The notes beneath the pieces were generated by a model that was given only the letters and a program-made list of their open reading frames with translations, was not told where the DNA came from and searched no databases. Source: Venturia oleaginea (taxonomy: Eukaryota > Ascomycota > Dothideomycetes > Venturiales > Venturiaceae). Taken from it: 64,000 nt of DNA. Positions 33,551 to 46,300 of this stretch are shown here, piece after piece. The translations under genes and the position numbers were made by a program. The stretch spans positions 992,001-1,056,000 of the forward strand of contig JABMLP010000004.1 in the NCBI GenBank assembly GCA_013176395.1, given 5' to 3'. Positions within the stretch are counted from its first letter, which is position 1; every line of letters begins with the position of its first letter.

Positions 33551-34354
33551 ATGAATGCTACCAAGAGCTTTACACGGCAGATAGCACGCTCTCCTCTTAG
33601 CAATCTCCAAACTCGATACATAAATACACCATCCAGCTCCATATTGCGATCCGCACCACGGAGCAATATATGCACAACATTTCGCCCTAGATCCGGCCCA
33701 ACTCCGATCGACCAGCGTATCTTCCTACGCCAATGGCCGGGCCGTGTTCGTTTCAACAGCTCCAAGCCTACACCTCCCAATCCCAATCCAGATTTGGGCA
33801 GCCCTGAACCTGCGCTGTCCCTCTCTCAGAGGCTGAAGAAGCTATCAAGAGAGTATGGATGGTCGGCACTAGGCGTCTACCTTGCGCTTTCGGCCTTGGA
33901 CTTCCCTTTCTGCTTCCTGGCTGTACGGATGCTCGGAACTGATCGAATTGGGCGATGGGAGCACAATATTGTAGAGGCGTTTTGGAAGGTCATCAGAACA
34001 CCATTTCCAGATCTTGGCAGGAAGGAGCTAGAATATGGTGCCGGGGAGACAGCAATTGGCGGGGAGAGAGAAGGAGGTTCGTGGGGCACCTCTGATGTCA
34101 AACAGGCTGAGGTAGACAATGCCGGTGTTGACGCCAGTAGGTTTCCCTTGAGGACTTGAGCTTCAACCTATGGCTAACCCATCATTCTTGAAGGCCTCTG
34201 GACTCAACTAGCACTTGCCTACGCCATCCACAAATCCTTCATCTTCATACGAGTCCCGCTCACAGCAGCTATCCTACCAAAGGTGGTCAAGACACTGAGA
34301 GGATGGGGATGGGATATCGGCAAGAGAAAGCCGAAGTTGCCAAAATCGTCATGA
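33551..34354 (+). CDS. DUF1279 (FAM210-type) mitochondrial inner-membrane protein
   Basis: Two exons, 33551-34136 and 34194-34354, encode 248 residues. The intron starts GTAGGT and ends TTGAAG; it joins ..NAGVDAS to LWTQLALAYAIHKSF in frame. The N-terminal about 75 residues are Arg/Ser-rich and lack acids, a typical mitochondrial presequence. Next comes LSQRLKKLSREYGWSALGVY, the DUF1279 signature, with one hydrophobic segment (LALSALDFPFCFLAVRMLG). The end is FIRVPLTAAILPKVVKTLRGW. In the family these proteins sit in the inner membrane and influence mitochondrial function; their biochemical role is not settled. Confidence 0.88.
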
Positions 34355-35715
34355 TGATTTCCCTTTTGCGCCTATACACCACTAGGCAACATGTCTCCGC
34401 AGCATTGTACTCTACACCATCTGAGCAGCGAACTCAATGATCCACTCAAACCTTGTACCACTACCACCTGCCCACGCAGTTTCTTCACCTCCTTACACTG
34501 GGGTTGCTTGGCCATTGCGACGCACGCACCGGAACGCGGCAAGATGTCTGCGCGAACAACTACTACCACGGCCAGACGACGATCGTCGACAACAATCAGC
34601 AATTGCAGTTCTGTACTCTCGCAGACATCCGATCTGCAGCCAGTTGATCTGAATTGTCAACGATCGATAGTTTGTTGTCGCAATACCACACTTCTACTAT
34701 ATCCAAATATCATCGTGCCTCCTCAAGCCTTGCCTCCACATCCGTCTACATCCAATTATCATTAGGGCGCTAGTCGTGCCGACTGTCTTCATTTGGCCCT
34801 CTGTCAAATTTTACAACGTAGGCGGTTGAAGTGACATTCCAATGCACAGTGCAGGACGCACGGTGTAAGTTCGTGCCATGCGAGATCAGCACAGACACCC
34901 GGTCGTGGACCACAGTAAAGACAGTGCCCAAGGGCAAGCAATTGGAGGCTTTGCCTTATTCTCCTGAATTACCAAGACCATGCTTTGCAGCTCTGTCCAA
35001 TACCTGAGTTTCAGGCAGGACCTCATTGGCAACCTTGTCATTGTTCTTGGGCAAAAGTTTGGCAGACGAGTTGTGGTCTCCAGCGTTTGAAGTTGTCACA
35101 GGTAGTTTAAATCTGGAGTATGGAGTGGATACCGCGAGCCTCGCCTTGGCCCAATCGCGCTTTGCAAAGAGGAAGAATGACCCATTTGATCATTCAGCAA
35201 AGACATATCTTTGACCTCTACCCAAAGGAGCGACGGTCATGATTTCAGTCATTCTCCGATTGTTCGGCTTGAAAGAGATGTAATCAGGAGTCAAGAAAAG
35301 GAGCCAATCCCATAAAATTGCTCAACAAGCGGATTGCCTCCAAATCCGCCACGAATGGCAACGCTTAAAACCCGACTTTCCCGTTCATAAATAATCAATC
35401 GCACCGGTGACAAATGTGGAGGAGCGAATGCCCATGTTCCCAATGCTCAAGAACAGGGCAGCCTGGTTGCTCAAGGTTCCAGAGAATCTTGGCAGCATTA
35501 CAGCGTACAATACCATGCGATACCATAGTGCATTAGCCAGGGTATTAAGCATCTTTATATACTAACCACCTCGCTAAAATAATTCTCAGCTTCTCTTATA
35601 ATATTTGCGTATAAGATAGATTACGGGAGAGGGACTATAGAAGATCCTATTCTTTCTCTTCTCTTCTTTAAAAAGTACGGAATCTGGTTTTGGGGATACT
35701 TTAAACTTTGGTATA
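34355..35715. other. Intergenic up to the Fot1 copies
   Basis: No gene recognised. The right end (35714-35715, TA) is the target duplication of Fot1 copy B. Confidence 0.55.
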
Positions 35716-36441
35716 ACGTATTCGATCAGCCAACCTGTCAGATCACCCAACCGGTCAAAATTTCTTGGCACGACCATCTTATATTACGACTCTTCAATTT
35801 CATCGCTATTAACAATAGATTCTAAGTCCGTCGTGCTGCTATCTGATTCAGAAGATATCTCGATATCTTTTTTACAAGTTCGCGCATTATGCCCAGTTGC
35901 GCCGCAGTTCCCACAGCGCCGTTGAGTTGGTCGGGCTGTTTCTTGATCACCACTACCACGAGCCTTCTTCGATCCCTGAGGCGCTAGAGACGCCTCTGCA
36001 GCTACCTGCGCTGCTACAGTCCCATACTCTATAATACCACCTTGCTGGATCCACTTCCTTTTGCGCGATTTTCGCTTCGTCATTACTGTCAATTGCTCTT
36101 CAAGCTCGCGGTTGCGCGCAACAAGTAGAGCGTTTTGGTGAAGCATCAATTCAGCGCCCTTGACAAGCTGGGAAAAGCCTGCCTGGGCAGTAACTGGATA
36201 AATGGGACTCCTCTGACGCGATCGGAGAGGGTTTGTTGTTTAACGTTGAAGGCGATCGCAGCAGCCCGTTGGCTTCGGAGTTGGCCGGTATTCAAAGCTT
36301 GGATTGCAAGCTGAATTCTCCCTTTGTGTTGGAGTAGTAACTCATTACGTTGTTGAGACATGGTAGAATAAGAAGAGTAGTTGGGGTCTTGGCAAATTTT
36401 GACCGGTTGGATGATCTGACGGGTTGTGTGATCGAACACGT
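35716..36441 (-). mobile_element. Fot1/pogo element, copy B, internally deleted (726 bp)
   Basis: Inverted repeats start ACGTATTCGATCA on the left and ACGTGTTCGATCA on the right (reverse complement); they match over about 48 bp with a few differences. Flanking TA dinucleotides are at 35714-35715 and 36442-36443. Its TIR sequence differs from that of copy A, so it is a different subfamily. Confidence 0.88.
35784..36361 (-). pseudogene. Transposase remnant of copy B: HTH joined to zinc knuckle
   Basis: From ATG 36361 the frame encodes the psq-type helix-turn-helix (GRIQLAIQALNTGQL, AAAIAFNVKQQ) up to about 36,200. It then jumps, with a frame change, to the C-terminal part starting near 36,150 (MLHQNALLVARNRELEEQL, CGNCGATGHNARTC). 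The whole CENP-B/DDE region is missing. The copy cannot catalyse transposition but keeps both ends, so it could be mobilised in trans. Confidence 0.82.
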
Positions 36442-36715
36442 TAGAGGAAATTTATTTCGGCGTGGTGGTTGATGCATAGGTGGTTGATGCATAGGTGGTC
36501 GATGTACGGCGTATAGTAGATTGAATTCGTGCCAAGATTCTCTGAGTTTGAGACGATCCCAAGTTAAGATAGTTTAATCATTACCCAGATCCAGGAACAG
36601 ACTCTGATTCCTGGGTACCGGAAAGTATTTATGCGAGTGTGACTAATCACAGACCGACAATTTCATCTCTGTCAGAAAAGTCAAAGAAATAAAAATAACA
36701 TTACTTCTGCACGGC
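36442..36715. other. Spacer between Fot1 copies B and C
   Basis: The start contains three units of a 15-bp repeat (GTGGTTGATGCATAG type, about 36,464-36,505). No gene. Where copy C begins is unclear because its left TIR is missing. Confidence 0.5.
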
Positions 36716-37933
36716 GGAAAGGATATGGCCGATAAACTGCTAGCTATACGCGGTGGAGAGCCAGTGGGCAAAAACTGGGCTGAGAGGTTCGTTACGCGCT
36801 CAGATGAGCTCAAGATGGCCTTCAACCGAGCCAAGGATAGGCAGAGGATACTACAGGAAGATCCAGAGATTATTGGCGCGTGGTTCAAGCTCGTTGCAGA
36901 TACCAAAGCCAAGTACGGCGTCCACGACGAGGATACACACAACTTTGACGAGATTGGCTTCAAGATGGGTGTTATTGAGTCAAAGGCGCGGCAGGTGGGG
37001 GGGTACAGGCTACTTATTTTGGACGGCCATGAGAGCCATCTCAGCCAGGATTTCAAGGACTACTGGCTCGAAAATAAGATCATAACCCTCTGTATGCCAC
37101 CTCATTCATCGCGTATCCTCCAGCCGCTTGATGTGGTCTGCTTCTCGCCGTTGAAGTGCAAGTACTCTCAACGCGTCCGGGACTTGGCACGCCGACGCGT
37201 CTACCATATCAACAAGGAAGGCTTTCTCCCTGCTTTTAAAGACGCGTTTTTCGACGTGTTTACAAAAGAAGAGAACTGTCAAAAGGCCTTTGAAGCAGTA
37301 GGGCTAGTCCCTATCGACGCGCAGGCGGTATTGGACCGCCTTGAAGTACGGCTACGTACCCCGCCAGAACCCCGTCTCCCAGAAACGCCGTGGCAGTCAA
37401 AGACTCCAAGCAATACTCATGAATTTGGATCCCAGTCCAAGCTCGTAAGCGACTCTTTTATTCGGTCACCAGTTACTGCGCAGGCAGGCTTTTCCCAGCT
37501 TGTCAAGGGCGCTGAATTGATGCTTCACCAAAACGCTCTACTTGTTGCGCGCAACCACGAGCTCGAAGAGCAATTGGCAGTAATAACGAAGCGAAAATCG
37601 CGCAAAAGGAAGTGGATCCAGCAAGGTGGTACTATAGAGTATGGGACTGCAGCAGCGTAGGTAGCTGCAGAGGCGTCTGTAGCGCCTCAGGGATCGAAGA
37701 AGGCTCGTAGTAGTGGTGATCAAGAAACAGCCCGACCAACTCAACGGCGCTGTGGGAACTGCGGCGTAACTGGGCATAATGCGCGAACTTGTAAAAAAGA
37801 TATCGAGATATCTTCTGAATCAGATAGTAGCACGACGGACTTAGAATCTATTGTTGATAGCGAAAAAATCAAAGAGTCGTAACATGAGATGGTCGTGCCA
37901 AGAAATTTTGAGCGGTTGGGTGGTGGAGTACGT
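36716..37933 (+). mobile_element. Fot1/pogo element, copy C, left end missing
   Basis: Only the right TIR is present, ending GGTGGAGTACGT at 37933 and followed by TA. Homology to copy A starts abruptly around 36,716 within the transposase. Confidence 0.8.
36725..37882 (+). pseudogene. Truncated Fot1 transposase of copy C with internal deletion
   Basis: The open frame begins MADKLLAIRGGEPVGKNWAE, equivalent to about residue 95 of copy A, so the HTH is lost. After NFDEIGFKMGVIES about 77 residues are missing relative to copy A (exact in-frame deletion, with a CAA-type microhomology at the joint), and the sequence resumes at KARQVGGYRLLILDG. The second and third catalytic acidic regions are kept (LDGHESH, LQPLDVVCFSPL). 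A TAG at 37658-37660, CAG in copy A, precedes the zinc knuckle (CGNCGVTGHNARTC), and the frame then runs to 37882. Confidence 0.85.
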
Positions 37934-38601
37934 TATCTCTTTTAACACAACACAACACCCATCTACATACAATCTGGGCGCTCAGCCCTTGCCCCGGTCC
38001 CGGTACTAGTGACTTATCCTGTCTGACCTGGATAAAGTCTAGTCACCACCCCGCTGTATACACACACCCGCTATTCGCTCTAAAGGCTTTCTTACTGTTA
38101 TTGGCTCCTATATATACCTAGCTAGTACGTCTCCGTAGTCCCAGGAGCTCTCAGGAAAGCGGCTTTTAGGCGTCTATTGGCCGGACGCAAATTAATATAC
38201 TGCTACATTCCCTCCCCTTCCCCTTCCCCTTTCCCCGGTTATACCGTCTATCCTTCATGATCTTCAGTCCGAGCTAGCGAGCGAAGATCTTATGTATATA
38301 CCCTAATCGATTCGAGATCTTCTCAGTTAAGCAAGGAAGAAATCTAATATCATGTCTCTCTACTCACGAAGCGTGAGCAATCCAGAATGAACGCTACAAT
38401 AGTTAACGGTCGAAGGTAGGAGAGAGGAAGCTATTTTTCGCCATGCATGTACAAGACATTATATTGATGAAATTAGGAATTTACAGGATTCAAAACGACC
38501 AAAACGCTCATCTACACCGTGTTTATCCAGGGCGCCCGCTAACCAATGATGCGTGTAATGTGGCAAAGTGCTTGTAGGAAATTGGTGACTGAGGACATTG
38601 T
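37934..38601. other. Spacer with polypyrimidine tract
   Basis: No gene. A CCTCCCCTTCC-type pyrimidine-only tract lies at about 38,209-38,237. The segment 38,050-38,200 has short TATATA/GCTAG motifs that could be degraded repeat sequence. Confidence 0.45.
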
Positions 38602-39638
38602 CTACACCTTCTTGCGGCCGAGCATGCTTCGCTTTGACTTTTCGGAAATGGCAACATCACCAGCGTCGGTGTATACATGTCTATTACCCTTCTTTTTCCC
38701 CTTTTTGACATCGCGTCGGCTCGCACAGCAGCAGCAGAGACACAGCTGGATAAGGAGTGCTAGAATTGAGAATCCAGCGGCGATCCACATGAACACGAAC
38801 ATCTTGACCCCGATCCTGGCTTTGAGGTTTAATTCTGGGACACTTACAGCGGCCTGTTTCAAGATGATGAAGATGGCGGTTGCGAGGATGGTTGCGACGG
38901 TGGTGCAAAGGGCGGCGAGGAAGGTGAGAGGGGTGATGGCGAGGTTGACCCAGCGGGAAAAGACGGCTAGGGGCGTGAGGAAGATCATGACGAAGTCGGC
39001 GCAGGCACCGGTGAGGAAGAGCCCAAACATCCATTGGGAAGCAGTTTTGAGGATGTCGAGAACGGTTGTGACTTCGGTGGGAAGGGCGACTGATTGTAGT
39101 TAGCAGTTGAGGTGTTGTGGGAGGCACGCAGGAACATACTCGTAGCTCCTGACAACAATTGGCTGAGAAGAATCTCCACAGGGTTAAACCAGTACAACGT
39201 TTGCGTAGGCGCACATTCATCGATTCCAACGCCTGCATTGCCCTGGCAAAAGTTCCATAATCCGACTTGGTAGTAGTCGTGTAGGCCCAAGGTTTGCGCA
39301 AGGGAGTTGGTAAAGGAAGCTCCAGCTGGGAGGGAAGAGGGTATGATTTGAGACAAGTCCAATCGAATAAAGTAGATGCTGCTGAGGACCCTTCCAACGC
39401 TTGTGTTTCCAACTTCGACGAGGATGAGGAAAATGACGGATATTATGAGGCAGAAGGCGGATATGAGGGACCAGATCTTCCTCGTCCTTGTTGCTCGCTT
39501 CAATTGGGTCTTTGACATTTCTTCACCATGGTAATGGTGGGTGAGGGTTCGATCGGTCTCTATTGAGTGGCCAGCTCTCACTGGGGAAGCCTCGATTGGT
39601 CCATTTTCGACAGGCTTTTTCTTGCCAAAGAGACCCAT
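38602..39638 (-). CDS. SUR7/PalI family four-span membrane protein
   Basis: Two exons, 39638-39140 and 39089-38602, encode 328 residues; the 50-nt intron (GTATGT...CTAAC...CAG) keeps frame from LSGAT to ALPTEV. A first hydrophobic segment (IWSLISAFCLIISVIFLILV) is followed by an extracellular loop of about 120 residues with the paired-Cys WNFCQG...DEC pattern seen in this family. Three more spans follow (WMFGLFLTGACADFVMIFL; LAALCTTVATILATAIFIIL; FVFMWIAAGFSILALLIQLC) and a basic cytoplasmic tail. SUR7-type proteins mark eisosome membrane domains and PalI/Rim9 types take part in pH sensing; this copy cannot be assigned to one of these from sequence alone. Confidence 0.88.
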
Positions 39639-40409
39639 GGCGGCAGAAATGAAGGAAAAGCCAGATCCGGGAAGGAGGAGAGATGGGAAAATGGATTAGA
39701 TACAGTCGAGAGGAGAATTGGCGGAAACGGGCTTCGCAGCGAATAGAGAATGTTTTGTTTGTTTAGTGTGTGGTATAGTAGGGTCTTTGGCAGTCGTCGC
39801 TCCCAAGAGCAACACCACGCACCTCGACATCGTCATTGTCCTTTCGATGGTCTCGTCCGGTCTCGTCCCCTGTCTGTTCCAGCCACTTCGTGTGGCTAGT
39901 CAGTTCGAGTCGCTGATCAACAAGCCGAGCGGAGATCGACAGGCCGAGTGGAGATCGACAGGCCAAGTGGGTGAGATGACAGGCCGAAGTGGGCTCCCGA
40001 CGTCACTTCATCTCCCTTCACGACGCGTCAACATGTCCGACTGCTAAGACGGGCTAAACAGTTGCTGAAGACGGACTAAACAGTTGCTAAGCCTGCCTAA
40101 ACAGTGCTAAGCCTGCCTAAGCTGGAGTCGGGATGCCAGGTCCACAGGGAAAGTGCGAGACAGAATCCCTGGGACTCATCAAATCCCTTCAATACTGCAC
40201 ACTGCAACAGTCAACACCATGGACGCCCAGCCCAGCCAATGGTCGTCTCTCCATTAGTCCATTTCCTTTCCCCTTAACGTCATTGGCACCGCCATTCGAA
40301 ATCTCGATCTTTTGTACATACTACACCGTCTTCCTATTGCATTTCCTCTGTTGTGGTTTTCTTGCTGTCCCTTGAAGCACTGGTTGTTATTCTTATCCTG
40401 TCAAGATCA
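39639..40409. other. Divergent promoter region with tandem repeats
   Basis: Shared upstream region of the SUR7-like gene (minus) and the PLC-like gene (plus). Two clusters of short imperfect tandem repeats lie at about 39,924-39,982 and 40,050-40,125. Confidence 0.5.
39924..39982. repeat. 19-bp tandem repeat, about three units
   Basis: GCCGAGCGGAGATCGACAG, then GCCGAGTGGAGATCGACAG, then a diverged GCCAAGTGGGTGAGATGACAG. A second group around 40,050-40,125 repeats CTAAACAGTTGCT and CTAAGCCTGC blocks. Confidence 0.85.
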
Positions 40410-41851
40410 ATGGCAAGCCCCCTCTGGACCGCTCTGCTGTCTGCTGCCGCTGTATCTGCGCAAAGTGTACTTACATTGTCTGGAACTGCGACCTCTGGAG
40501 GGAGCGCAATTGGTGATTTGCCCACGGGAAGCGTCTCATACCTTTCACTCTCCACCACCATCACACTCTCATCCAGCATACCCTCCACTACTCTTCTTTC
40601 TGGCTCCAATTCTGCTGCAGCGTCATCCACAGGAAGCAGCAATGGGACCATAACGTCGAGTACGTCGACTAGTGCCTCCGTGACGTATTTGGGTGGAGGA
40701 ACGGCGACGAGATCTGGAAATGGAACAGTTTCCAGCACGTCTTCGGCTGCAAGACCGACAAACACTCAACCATGCAATGGATTTCCTGAATTTTGCAATC
40801 GCCAATACTCCAATATTACCAACGTGGCGGCACACAACTTCCCATTCATCAAGCCTGGAAACACGGGCAGCAACCAGGACTTGCCAGTGACGGACCAACT
40901 GAACGATGGCATCCGCATGTGTGAGTAGATGCGTACTGCATTGCATTCCAACCCCATCTAACGACCAACAGTGCAAGCACAGACGCACTACGAAAATAAC
41001 ACCTTCTGGTTCTGCCACACCTCCTGCGATCTCTTAAACGTCGGCACAATCGAATCCTACTTCCAGACTATCGCAAAATGGCTCGCCGCCAACCCTTACG
41101 AAGTCCTCACTATTCTCCTCGGTAACTCCGAGCAAGTCGACGTAAATCTATATCGCGCCCCCTTCCAAAACTCCGGTCTAGCAAGATACGCATACACACC
41201 ACCTCAAATCCCCATGGCAATCGACGACTGGCCAACCCTCGGACAAATGATTCTCACTCAAAAGCGCCTGGTCGTATTCATGGATTATGCGGCGAATCAA
41301 ACAGCCGTGCCCTGGATCTTGGATGAATTCAGTCAGATGTGGGAGACGCCCTTCAGCCCTACCGATCCGGCCTTCCCTTGCATCACGCAACGTCCACCAG
41401 GACTCAACCGTAACCAGAGTCTGGAGCGCATGTACATGGCCAACCATAATCTTAATTTGCAAGTTTCGGTGCTGGGGTTGAATCTTTTGGTCCCGAATAC
41501 GGGGGTAATTAATACCACGAATTCTGATAGTACGGCAAATGCTTCGAGTCTGGCTACTATGGCGAACACTTGTCAAAGTAAGTTTTCGATCTTGAGCTTG
41601 CTCTTTTTGAAGAACATACTGACCATGATGTAGATGATTGGGGACGCGCACCAAATTTCCTCCTTGTTGATTATTACAACCGTGGCAACGTTCCTGGTTC
41701 CGTCTTCCACGTAGCAGCAGCACATAACAAAGTCACGTACACGCAACCCTGTTGTGGCAATGCAGCGAGGTCGGCTGCGAGCAGTATCGTTATCAGTTTT
41801 GGACATGTTCTTGCTTCCATGGTTGTTCTTGCTTTGGCAGTATTGTTGTAA
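40410..41851 (+). CDS. GPI-anchored PLC-like phosphodiesterase
   Basis: Three exons, 40410-40920, 40972-41577 and 41634-41851, encode 444 residues. Introns start GTGAGT and GTAAGT and keep phase. I use ATG 40410 because it starts the signal peptide (MASPLWTALLSAAAVSAQ). Residues about 20-120 are a Ser/Thr-rich linker. The PI-PLC X-like TIM barrel follows, with a first His in VAAHNFPFI and a second in WFCHTSCDLL, then LTILLGNSEQVDV and LVVFMDYAANQ. The C-terminus, SSIVISFGHVLASMVVLALAVLL, is a GPI-attachment tail. The family resembles phosphatidylinositol-specific phospholipases but lacks a demonstrated substrate; it probably acts at the outer cell surface or wall. Confidence 0.88.
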
Positions 41852-43377
41852 AGAAGTTGGATCTTCTTGTAAGAAATGATGTCGTACATTGAGCGTTTTG
41901 GGATTTTGTGATAGCGGCATTGCGTGGTATTCTGGGGTACTGGACATGAGCCGGTTGTGACGTAACCTTCGTGCTTTGGAAATAATGAAGTAATCCTGGT
42001 AATTCTCTAATACTTAACCTTTCGCTCGCGGATATCCTTGATACATGTCAGATGGGATTTTGCGAATTCAGGCTACGACTGGATGTTTGATTTGGATTCA
42101 TGGAGGATCGTTTTTTCGAGTACTCAGGGCTTTCTTTGCCTAGACGATGCTTGCTGAGAGAATGGCTTTTAGAGAAAAGAAATTGAGATGTTGATATGTG
42201 GGTCCTTGAGTAGGCGTGTATGGACGGAGGGGTAGGAGTTGAGGCAGGGAGTGTGGAAAGAAAGGCAAGACGGTGAAATAGAAAAAAGCAAGAGAAATCA
42301 GTCGCGTGTATGGAACGTTAACGCCGAGTTGAACCACTACCATGTGCCCGGATGGAGGTATAGCTGACCTCATTTTCTTTTGACAAGTAACTGTCCAAAT
42401 GTCAGGATTGCCGGCTTGCTGTCTCGATGCCCTACCCCCTACCTCCTTGTCAGGTCTCGATAAGCAGGCTTTGTTTGAAAAGCTGGCAAACAAGTGCAGC
42501 ATGAGAGGCATATGAAGTTGCCACAAAAATAACTACTAAGAGGTGTGCCTGTTGATGGTGGAGGTGGAATAGCGATTATTCAGCCAGTTGTTCAGCACAC
42601 GTATTCCTGTCATCGTTTCCCTTTGACGTGGCTGACAGGCGTCGGTCTCACCATCTCAGGGATCTGGCTTCTAGGGCTGAGCGAGCTGCAAGATGACCAA
42701 TTATTCAGGAATGGTAGATTGCTTACACGGCCGGGTAGCCGGGTAGATCTCACATCGCGGTTCGCGTCATGGAACAACTTCACACCTTCACGCCTCGCAC
42801 AAGATCAAAGTATTCGTCCGTCCCGACAACTGCTGGCTGATGGCCTTCGCGCGCCCCACCGCCCTTCTCGAGTTTGGTCCCTTTCGACCACCTCTCTAAC
42901 GCGTCTTCGCCTAACGCCACTGCTTCCATCCTTTCGGTGCTGTCGGACCATGGCGATTCGTCCGCTGCTAGAAGAGTTCGCAGGACTCGCTCACCTAGTC
43001 CTCACCTTTAGCCGTCAATCATGAGTCATGACTTTCTGATCGCACCGAGGGTCCCCAGAGTACCGCTTTCCGAACCAGCCAAGGCGACCAGCATCCGCTA
43101 CCAGGCCATTTCAGCCTTTCTCAGTAAGCTGGTCGTGACTGGCGATAGCCATTGTTGAGAGGCCTCGGATGGGTTTGTTCCATCTTCTCGGCTGTGCCCA
43201 ATGACGTTACATCTACTTAGATATAGCTAGTCCCACTCCGTACTTTACCTTTCTACCTAATTTCCACCCGCACTTTCCAACAATCCATTTTCCTCCCTTC
43301 CCTCTCCTTAAAAATACTTAGGCCACCTCGCCGTTGTTTGTTGACAGCAATTGGCCTTGACCAACATCAACACAGCC
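41852..43377. other. Intergenic, ABC transporter promoter side
   Basis: No gene recognised; a 159-codon plus-strand frame at 42.5-43.0 kb has no motif. The pyrimidine-rich stretch at about 43,248-43,312 lies just upstream of the ABC transporter start and resembles the CT-rich leaders of strongly expressed fungal genes. Confidence 0.5.
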
Positions 43378-46300
43378 ATGCCCTACGCAGGCAGCCACGG
43401 TGATGGCATCATCAGGACTGCTTCTGAGCGCGAGACATATGCTCCAGATGGATCGGGCGCGCCTGCAAAAGAGTATGAAGATGAGATTGCTACTACATCC
43501 GAGGAGGCCAGTCGGGCGGCATCAGATCGCTATGCGCCAATCACGGGACATATCTATCGACGCAATTCATCAGACACCGAAAGAGGCTCCGACGAATACT
43601 TTGCCATGGCGACGCGTTCCAAATCATTTACAGAAAACATGGGCACCGACGACAAGAATGAATTGAACAAGATACTCACCTCTCTATCGCGGCATCAGAC
43701 CACGAGCTCCACCCTGGGACGGAAAGACACCATCTCAGGGCTTGAGGATGGTGACCCTGTTTTCGACCCCGGCAGCAAGGACTTTGATTTATACAAATAC
43801 CTGCGTCTGTTCATGCGCGACTTGCAAGCAGAAGGACGTGAGACGAAAAAAGCCGGAATTGTTTTTAAGAATCTCTCTGTTTCAGGATCTGGTGCTGCAC
43901 TACAACTTCAAAGCACCGTGTCTGATTTCGTCCTCGCTCCGTTCCGGGTTCGAGAGCTTTTCAGCAGTTCGAAATCACACAAGCAAATCATCAATAAGTT
44001 TGACGGTGTTCTCAAGAGCGGTGAGCTATTGATCGTGCTAGGAAGGCCAGGGTCCGGATGCTCCACGTTCTTGAAGACTTTGTGTGGTGAATTGACCGGT
44101 TTGAAGGTTGATGATGGATCTGTTGTTCATTATAACGGTACGTTCTCGACGTTTTTTCTCAGACCATACTCTAACAAATCCAACAGGCATTCCCCAGAAG
44201 AAAATGACCAAAGAGTTCAAGGGCGAGGTTGTTTACAACCAGGAAGTTGACAAGCATTTCCCTCATCTCACAGTCGGACAAACAGTGAGTTTCTGCCTTT
44301 CATAGCCTCCATCCGAATAGTAACTAACTCGTCCCCAAGCTCGAATTTGCAGCAGCTGTACGAACTCCGTCAAATCGCCTGAGGGGTGAAAGTAGATCGG
44401 AGTTTTCCAGCAAGATCGCCAAGGTCGTGATGGCTGTGTTCGGTTTGAGCCATACATACAATACAAAAGTCGGCAATGACTTCGTGCGAGGTGTTTCGGG
44501 AGGAGAGCGAAAACGTGTAAGCATTGCAGAAATGGCTGTCGCCGGCGCTCCGCTCGCCGCTTGGGACAACTCGACTCGCGGATTGGACAGTGCCACAGCA
44601 TTGAAGTTTGTAGAAGCCACCCGAACCTCTGCTGATTTGACTGGGTCGTCACATGCCATCGCTATCTACCAAGCCAGTCAAGCTATTTACGATCGATTCG
44701 ATAAGGCGGTCGTGCTCTACTCTGGCAGGCAAATCTACTATGGCCCAGCGTCCAAGGCCAAGCAATTCTTCGAAGAGCAAGGTTGGTATTGCCCTCAAAG
44801 GCAGACCACTGGAGACTTTTTGACTTCTATCACCAACGCTTCGGAACGCAAGCCGCGTGGGGGTATGGAGAACAAAGTCCCTCGAACCCCCGAAGAATTC
44901 GAAGCCTACTGGAGAAACTCAGAACTGTATCAATCTCTCCAGAAAGAAATCGAAGAGCATGAGGCCGAGTTTCCCATAGGAGGGGAGACCCTTGATAAAC
45001 TACAGCAGCAGAAGGAGAGCGCGCAAGCACGTCATACTCGTCCCAAGTCGCCGTACATGATAAGCGTCCCCATGCAGATCAGGTTGTGCACCAAGCGTGC
45101 CTACCAACGCATCTGGAATGACATTTCTTCGACTCTCACCATGTTCATCAGTCAAATCATCATGGCATTGATTATTGGTTCAGTATTCTACGGCACACCA
45201 AACGCTACTGCTGGTTTCTACTCCAAGGGTGCTGTCCTATTTTTCGCCGTGCTGCTTAATGCTCTTGTGGCTATGTCCGAAATCAACAGCCTTTACGAAC
45301 AACGTCCCATGGTCGAAAAACACAATTCTTACGCCTTCTACCATCCTGCCACCGAAGCTATTGCTGGTATCGTCAGCGACATTCCAGTCAAATTTCTGTT
45401 GGCTGTTGGCTTTAACATAATTCTCTACTTCCTGGCTGGACTACGCCGCGAGCCTTCTCAGTTCTTCCTTTACTTTTTGATTACTTATCTCATCATGTTC
45501 GTTATGGCTGCTGTATTCAGGACGATGGCTGCCGTTACCACGACCATTTCGCAGGCCATGAGTTTGGGAGGTGTCCTTGTTCTCGCTTTAATCATCTATA
45601 CAGGTATGTTGAATGCCCTAACACACGCAATTTTCTTCGGCTGCTGACACACACCCAGGTTTCGTCATCCCAGTCTCGTACATGAAGCCATGGTTCGGAT
45701 GGATTCACTACCTCAATCCCATTTACTACGCGTTCGAGATCCTTGTTGCAAACGAGTTCCATGGTCGAGAGTTTACCTGTTCATCAATCATTCCCGCATA
45801 CACACCATTACAAGGCGATTCCTGGATCTGTGCAACCGTTGGTTCTATTCCAGGCCGACGAACCGTCAGCGGAGATGATTTCATCATGCAACAGTACCAG
45901 TATTCCTACAGCCACGTATGGCGGAATTTCGGCATTCTCTTGGGCTTCCTGGCTGGCTTCATGTGCATCTACTTTATTGGAGTAGAAGTGAACTCTGCCA
46001 CGTCTAGTGCTGCTGAATTCTTGATTTTCCGACGTGGATTTGTGCCCGCATACATGCAAGACGACCCGAAGCACGCCGGCAACGACGAGGAGAAGATGGC
46101 CGGAGGAACAATTGACGGTGGTGAGGATGGTGGAGATGTCAATGCCATCCCACCACAGAAAGACATTTTCACCTGGAGAGATGTTGTCTACGATATTCAG
46201 ATCAAAGGCGAAGATCGACGACTTCTGGATCATGTCACGGGCTGGGTCAGGCCTGGCACACTAACTGCGCTTATGGGAGTAAGTGGTGCTGGTAAAACAA

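Noticed and set aside
42545..43024. 159-codon frame upstream of the ABC transporter
   Set aside because: No motif, no conserved look; lies in the probable promoter.
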